Origin: Candidatus Zhuqueibacterota bacterium
GTDB lineage: Bacteria > Zhuqueibacterota > Zhuqueibacteria > Zhuqueibacterales > Zhuqueibacteraceae
DNA: 43,847 bases
NCBI GenBank assembly: GCA_022616415.1
Contig: JAKEEU010000224.1
Coordinates: forward strand, 1-43,847
Reading direction: 5' to 3'
Under the pieces are notes generated by a model, which did no database searches, was not told the DNA's origin, and saw only the letters and a list, made by a program, of their open reading frames with translations. Made by a program: the position numbers and the translations under genes. Positions 40,506-43,847 of this stretch are shown piece by piece. How positions within the stretch are numbered: position 1 is the stretch's first letter; every line of letters begins with the position of its first letter.

Positions 40506-40701
40506 TCGTTTTTAACTTCACGAGTAGCACTATTCTAAGTATTTGAAAAACAAAAGAGGCATGGTTATTGGATAGTTTATAACGGGCAAATACGGAGTTT
40601 TTTAGAAGTCAATATTGGCAGCCGTTGGACGACATTCATCTCAAAGCAGCGAACATCCCTATCCCTTTGCATATCAGATGAACCTCAACGCCGGTAACAT
40701 A

Positions 40702-41193
40702 ATGAACAAAAAATTTGCATTGACCTGCGGCCTGATGGCTGCTTTCTGGTTTTGCGTTTGTCCAAGCTTTGATTCAGTTCTGTCACAGCAGTCCGCCGAC
40801 GAGAAAAAAGTCCTCGACACGCTCGCGCAGATTTCCACGCAGTTCTCGGCGGCTTATGTTAAAGGAGATATTGAAAAATTGGTCTCATTTTATACCGACG
40901 ACGCCGTTATCTTCCCTGGCAACAGCGATCTCATTCGCGGCAAAGAAGCCATCAAGAAATATTGGACGCTGTCACCGGGCCGAACCATTACGCATCACAA
41001 GATCACCGCAGTTGAAAGCGAAATCACCGGCGACTTCGCTTATGACTACGGCTATTACGAAGTGAGCGGCCGCAATAATGAAGAAGCCTGGGGCCCGAAT
41101 TACGGCAAATATCTAATCGTTTGGAAACGCGGCAGCGACGGCGCATGGAAAATGCACTTGGATATGTGGAACAGCCGGCCGAAACCGGAGTGA
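40702..41193 (+). CDS. Secreted DUF4440 / SnoaL-like NTF2-fold protein
   Basis: This 163-aa protein, from the Met at 40702, has a signal peptide (MNKKFALTCGLMAAFWFCV then CPSFDSVLSQ). The body has the DUF4440 pattern: LAQISTQFSAAYVKGDIEKL, VSFYTDDAVIFPGN, IRGKEAIKKYW, and the end YLIVWKRGSDGAWKMHLDMW. Related proteins are small binding or isomerase-like folds of uncertain role. In-frame starts at 40615 and 40678 would spoil the signal peptide. No strong ribosome binding site is visible. It lies directly before the heptad block and permease 12. Confidence 0.85.
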   Translation: MNKKFALTCGLMAAFWFCVCPSFDSVLSQQSADEKKVLDTLAQISTQFSAAYVKGDIEKLVSFYTDDAVIFPGNSDLIRGKEAIKKYWTLSPGRTITHHKITAVESEITGDFAYDYGYYEVSGRNNEEAWGPNYGKYLIVWKRGSDGAWKMHLDMWNSRPKPE

Positions 41194-41210
41194 GAGCGAG
41201 TAAAAATGAG

Positions 41211-41315
41211 TAATCAGTTATCAGTAACCAGTGATCAGTTTTCAGTTTGCTCACTGGTCACTGATTACTGATAACTGGTTACTGATTACTGGTCACTGAT
41301 AACTGAACACTGGAA
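41211..41315. repeat. Heptanucleotide inverted tandem repeat, NNNNCAG/CTG family (longest)
   Basis: Fifteen 7-mers in register. The left arm is TAATCAG, TTATCAG, TAACCAG, TGATCAG and TTTTCAG (41211-41245). A spacer TTTGCTC follows, then nine units beginning ACTG (41253-41315). It ends 7 bp before the ATG of permease 12. Confidence 0.88.
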
Positions 41316-41322
41316 CCAAACA

Positions 41323-43704
41323 ATGTTCACCAACAACCTGAAAATCGCTCTCCGCAACATGCTCAAACACAAAGGCCATGCGTTCATCAACGTTGTTGGC
41401 CTGAGCGTTGGCATGGCGGTTTGTTTTTTGATTTTTCTTTGGGTGCGTGACGAGCTTGGCTACGACCGCTTTCACGCCAAAGCCGATCGCATGTATCGCG
41501 CGTTGTGGGAAGCGCGTTACGGAGATAATGAATGGAAGATTCCGCTCGTCGCGGTGCCGCTGGCGGAGACGCTCGAAAAAGAATTTCCCGAAGTGGAGCG
41601 CACGGCGCGTTTGTATCCTGGCGGCATGACGCTCCGGCACGGCGAGGATTACGTGCGCGAGCAAAATTTCCTTTTCACCGAGGAAAGCTTTTTCGAAGTG
41701 TTTACTGTCGAGTTTATCGCCGGAGATCCGCAGACCGCGCTGCGCGATCCCGAATCGATAGTTTTGACGGAAGAAACCGCGCAACGATATTTCCCGAATC
41801 AGAATCCGCTCGGCCAGACCATCGAGCAAAACGACGGGCGGCTTTATCGCGTCACCGGCGTCGTGAAGAGCTTTCCGCCGCAATCGCATTTCCATTTTGG
41901 TTTTCTGGCTTCGATACAAACGTTGCAGCGCTTCACCGGACGCCAACAGAATTGGGGCGCGGCGAGCGTTTATACTTATGTCGTATTGCGGCCGGGAGAA
42001 AACGCGGCGGCGCTGCAAGCCAAGTTGCAGGCGTATGTTGACAAAAATATCGCGGGCGAATCATTCAGCCAACCGGGCAATTTCACGCGTTATCCGTTGC
42101 AGCCGCTGCGCGATATTCACCTGCAGTCACATCTGGACAACGAGCTTGATCCCGCTACAGCGGGAAACCAGGCGTATGTTTATCTCTTCTCCGTGATCGC
42201 GTGTTTCATCTTGCTGCTCGCGTGCATCAACTTCGTTAATCTCGCAACGGCGCGCTCCATGCAGCGCGGCCGCGAAGTCGGCATTCGCAAAGTGCTCGGC
42301 TCGCAGCGCATGCAGCTCATCCGTCAATTTCTCGCCGAAACGTTTGTCTACGTCGGATTGGCCATTCTCGCGGCCATCGTTTTAGCCGAGTTGGCCTTGC
42401 CTGCGTTCAATCACTTTGCCGGAAAGCAACTCGCCATCGATTTTTTTGAATCGCCATTTGCGCTCATCACATTAGCCGGTCTCGCGTTGGTGGTGACTTT
42501 GTTGGCGGGCGCTTATCCGGCGTTCTTTCTCTCGTCGTTCTGGCCGGTGCAAGCGCTCAAAGGAAGCCTCGCCGGCCGCGCCGGAAGAGAACGATTGCGA
42601 CAAGGTCTGGTCGTGGTGCAATTTTGCATTTCCATCGGCTTGATCGCCGGCACGCTGGTCGTGCGCCATCAACTTCAATTCATGCAAAGCCAGCGGCTCG
42701 GTTTTGACAAAGAGCACGTGCTGCTCGTCCATCGCGCTGGAGCGCTCGGCAATCAACATGTCGCTTTCAGGAATCGTTTGATAGCGCATCCGTCGTTCGC
42801 CGGAGCTGCTGCCGCCCAAAATCTGCCTGGCCAAGATTTCGACTCAACTGTTTTTACGCCCGAACAGCCGGCGAATTATCAGAATACTTCGCTCACGTAT
42901 GCTTGGGTCGACGAGCAATACGCCGAAGTGCTCAAGCTCAAAATTGCTGCCGGCCGTAATTTCTCCAAAGAGTTTGCGACAGACTCTTCAGCTTTCTTGA
43001 TCAATCAGGCTGCGGCGAAAGCGCTCGGCTGGGAAAATCCGTTGGGCAAGCGCCTGAGCTTGGGCGATTTTTTTCAAGGCCCGGTCATCGGGGTAGTGGA
43101 AGATTTTCATTTTGAGTCGTTTCATCATGAAGTCAAGCCGATTCTGTTTATGTTCAACCGCCAGCGGCCATCTTATCTCGCGGTGCGGCTCCGCCCCGGC
43201 AATGTTGCCGAAGGCATTGCCGAGATACAAAAGCTGTGGAAAGAGTTTGTGCCCAACACGCCGTTGCAATATTCATTTTTAGATCAGGACTATCAAAAGC
43301 TGTATGACGGCGAGCAACGCGTCGCGCAAATATTCATCGCCTTTTCAGTATTGGTCATTTTGATCGCCTGTCTCGGATTGTTCGGACTGGCCTCTTTCAT
43401 GGCCGAGCAGCGCACCAAGGAAATCGGCGTGCGCAAAGTATTGGGCGCAACGGTTTCCGGCATTGTCGGCCTGCTCTCGAAAGATTTTGTCAAGCTTGTG
43501 CTCGTCGCTTTCGCCGTCGCCACGCCGTTGGCTTATTTCGCCATGCAGCGTTGGCTGCAAGATTTCGCCTATCGCATCGACATCGGCTGGTGGGTGTTCG
43601 TGGCCGCCGGCGGCATCGCACTCGTCATCGCGCTGCTGACCGTGTGCTATCAAGCCCTCAAAGCGGCGCTGGCGAATCCGGTGGAGGCGCTGCGGTATGA
43701 ATAA
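41323..43704 (+). CDS. FtsX/MacB-type ABC permease, copy 12
   Basis: This 793-aa permease is separated from the rest of the array by 7.7 kb of enzyme genes. TM1 is at about 20-41 (VGLSVGMAVCFLIFLWVRDE). ACINFVNLATARSMQRGREVG begins near residue 299, and RTKEIGVRKVLGA is at about 696. Just before TM2 the sequence reads ELDPATAGNQAYV, two residues longer than copy 5, where a TCCCGCT...AGCGGGA palindrome (42150-42165) is read in frame. The C-terminus is AALANPVEALRYE. The eight-helix plan is complete. The ribosome binding site is weak (GGAA from the last heptad). Confidence 0.95.
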   Translation: MFTNNLKIALRNMLKHKGHAFINVVGLSVGMAVCFLIFLWVRDELGYDRFHAKADRMYRALWEARYGDNEWKIPLVAVPLAETLEKEFPEVERTARLYPGGMTLRHGEDYVREQNFLFTEESFFEVFTVEFIAGDPQTALRDPESIVLTEETAQRYFPNQNPLGQTIEQNDGRLYRVTGVVKSFPPQSHFHFGFLASIQTLQRFTGRQQNWGAASVYTYVVLRPGENAAALQAKLQAYVDKNIAGESFSQPGNFTRYPLQPLRDIHLQSHLDNELDPATAGNQAYVYLFSVIACFILLLACINFVNLATARSMQRGREVGIRKVLGSQRMQLIRQFLAETFVYVGLAILAAIVLAELALPAFNHFAGKQLAIDFFESPFALITLAGLALVVTLLAGAYPAFFLSSFWPVQALKGSLAGRAGRERLRQGLVVVQFCISIGLIAGTLVVRHQLQFMQSQRLGFDKEHVLLVHRAGALGNQHVAFRNRLIAHPSFAGAAAAQNLPGQDFDSTVFTPEQPANYQNTSLTYAWVDEQYAEVLKLKIAAGRNFSKEFATDSSAFLINQAAAKALGWENPLGKRLSLGDFFQGPVIGVVEDFHFESFHHEVKPILFMFNRQRPSYLAVRLRPGNVAEGIAEIQKLWKEFVPNTPLQYSFLDQDYQKLYDGEQRVAQIFIAFSVLVILIACLGLFGLASFMAEQRTKEIGVRKVLGATVSGIVGLLSKDFVKLVLVAFAVATPLAYFAMQRWLQDFAYRIDIGWWVFVAAGGIALVIALLTVCYQALKAALANPVEALRYE
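42150..42165. repeat. REP-like palindrome inside permease 12
   Basis: TCCCGCT AC AGCGGGA is a perfect 7-bp stem, read in frame just before TM2 and matching two extra residues relative to copy 5. Confidence 0.55.
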
Positions 43705-43709
43705 TAAAA

Positions 43710-43730
43710 CGTGAAGCGTAATGCGTAAAA
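43710..43730. repeat. Half heptad repeat, CGTAAAA family
   Basis: CGTGAAG, CGTAATG and CGTAAAA in register follow permease 12. They are the left arm of the family seen in full before the ATPase gene (2808-2877). No right arm is found before the window ends. Confidence 0.6.
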
Positions 43731-43838
43731 AGCGTCCATTGTCTTCGTAACTGTTTTTGCTAAATTGAATTGCCATAAACTCGTCAGCTTTAGGGGTAAC
43801 ACTCTTTTCGCCTTGATGTGGTTGACTGCACCTTTAAT

Positions 43839-43847
43839 CAAGGAGGA
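43839..43847 (+). promoter_or_regulatory. Strong ribosome binding site at the window edge
   Basis: The last bases, CAAGGAGGA, match the anti-Shine-Dalgarno sequence well. A further + strand gene probably starts within a few bases beyond the window; it may be another permease. Confidence 0.5.

Noticed and set aside
40282..40530. Minus-strand open frame of 82 codons
   Set aside because: It lies antisense to the AraC remnant, which explains the sequence better; there is no ribosome binding site and no family match.

Overview
The window holds a tandem array of large FtsX/MacB-type ABC permease genes. Twelve copies lie on the + strand between 3694 and 43704: ten intact (793-814 aa) and two broken. 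They are served by one adaptor gene (MacA/HlyD type, 1159-2412) and one intact ATPase gene (MacB/LolD type, 2896-3585) at the left end. This fits a Gram-negative bacterium: it has a periplasmic adaptor, lipoprotein/macrolide-exporter-type permeases and several Sec or Tat secreted enzymes. Base composition is moderately GC-rich. The mix of Uma2 nucleases, a TumE-like toxin pair, an S23-type four-helix-bundle gene and tandem MacB-like permeases recalls uncultured phyla of the FCB or KSB1/Calditrichota type, but that placement is a guess.

Layout. 1-1158: intergenic repeats, two intrinsic terminators and one small unknown gene. 1159-3585: adaptor, S23-like protein and ATPase. 3694-33631: permeases 1-11, with four minus-strand accessory modules between them: a Phd/PIN toxin-antitoxin pair (6189-6799), two Uma2 nucleases (11994-12587 and 25064-25651) and a TumE-like pair (17663-18143). 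Copies 6 and 7 are pseudogenes, and a 26-codon relic of a second ATPase follows copy 8. 33645-41193: a block of secreted enzymes (polysaccharide deacetylase, alpha/beta hydrolases, VOC protein, NTF2-like protein) that is visibly decaying, with two frameshifted genes, a hydrolase and a methyltransferase truncated at one junction, and an AraC gene with its middle deleted. 41323-43704: permease 12. The window ends in a strong ribosome binding site for a further gene.

The most unusual structure lies between the genes. Nearly every junction carries a degenerate tandem repeat with strict 7-bp periodicity, arranged as a left arm of heptads followed by a right arm of complementary heptads. At least four unrelated heptad sequences (types NNNNCAG/CTG, CGTAAAA, GCAGAGG and GGACTTC) share this design. 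Several run straight into the Shine-Dalgarno sequence of the next permease. A second repeat class, GTCCC...GGGAC hairpins, fills a 255-bp element with 10-bp terminal inverted repeats, and similar palindromes sit in frame inside three permease genes.

In function, the adaptor, ATPase and any permease (probably as a dimer) could form a MacAB-like exporter or envelope transporter. With one ATPase and ten intact permeases whose periplasmic domains differ while their C-termini are nearly the same, the locus looks like a modular system in which many permeases share one motor. It seems to evolve by duplication, recombination and decay.
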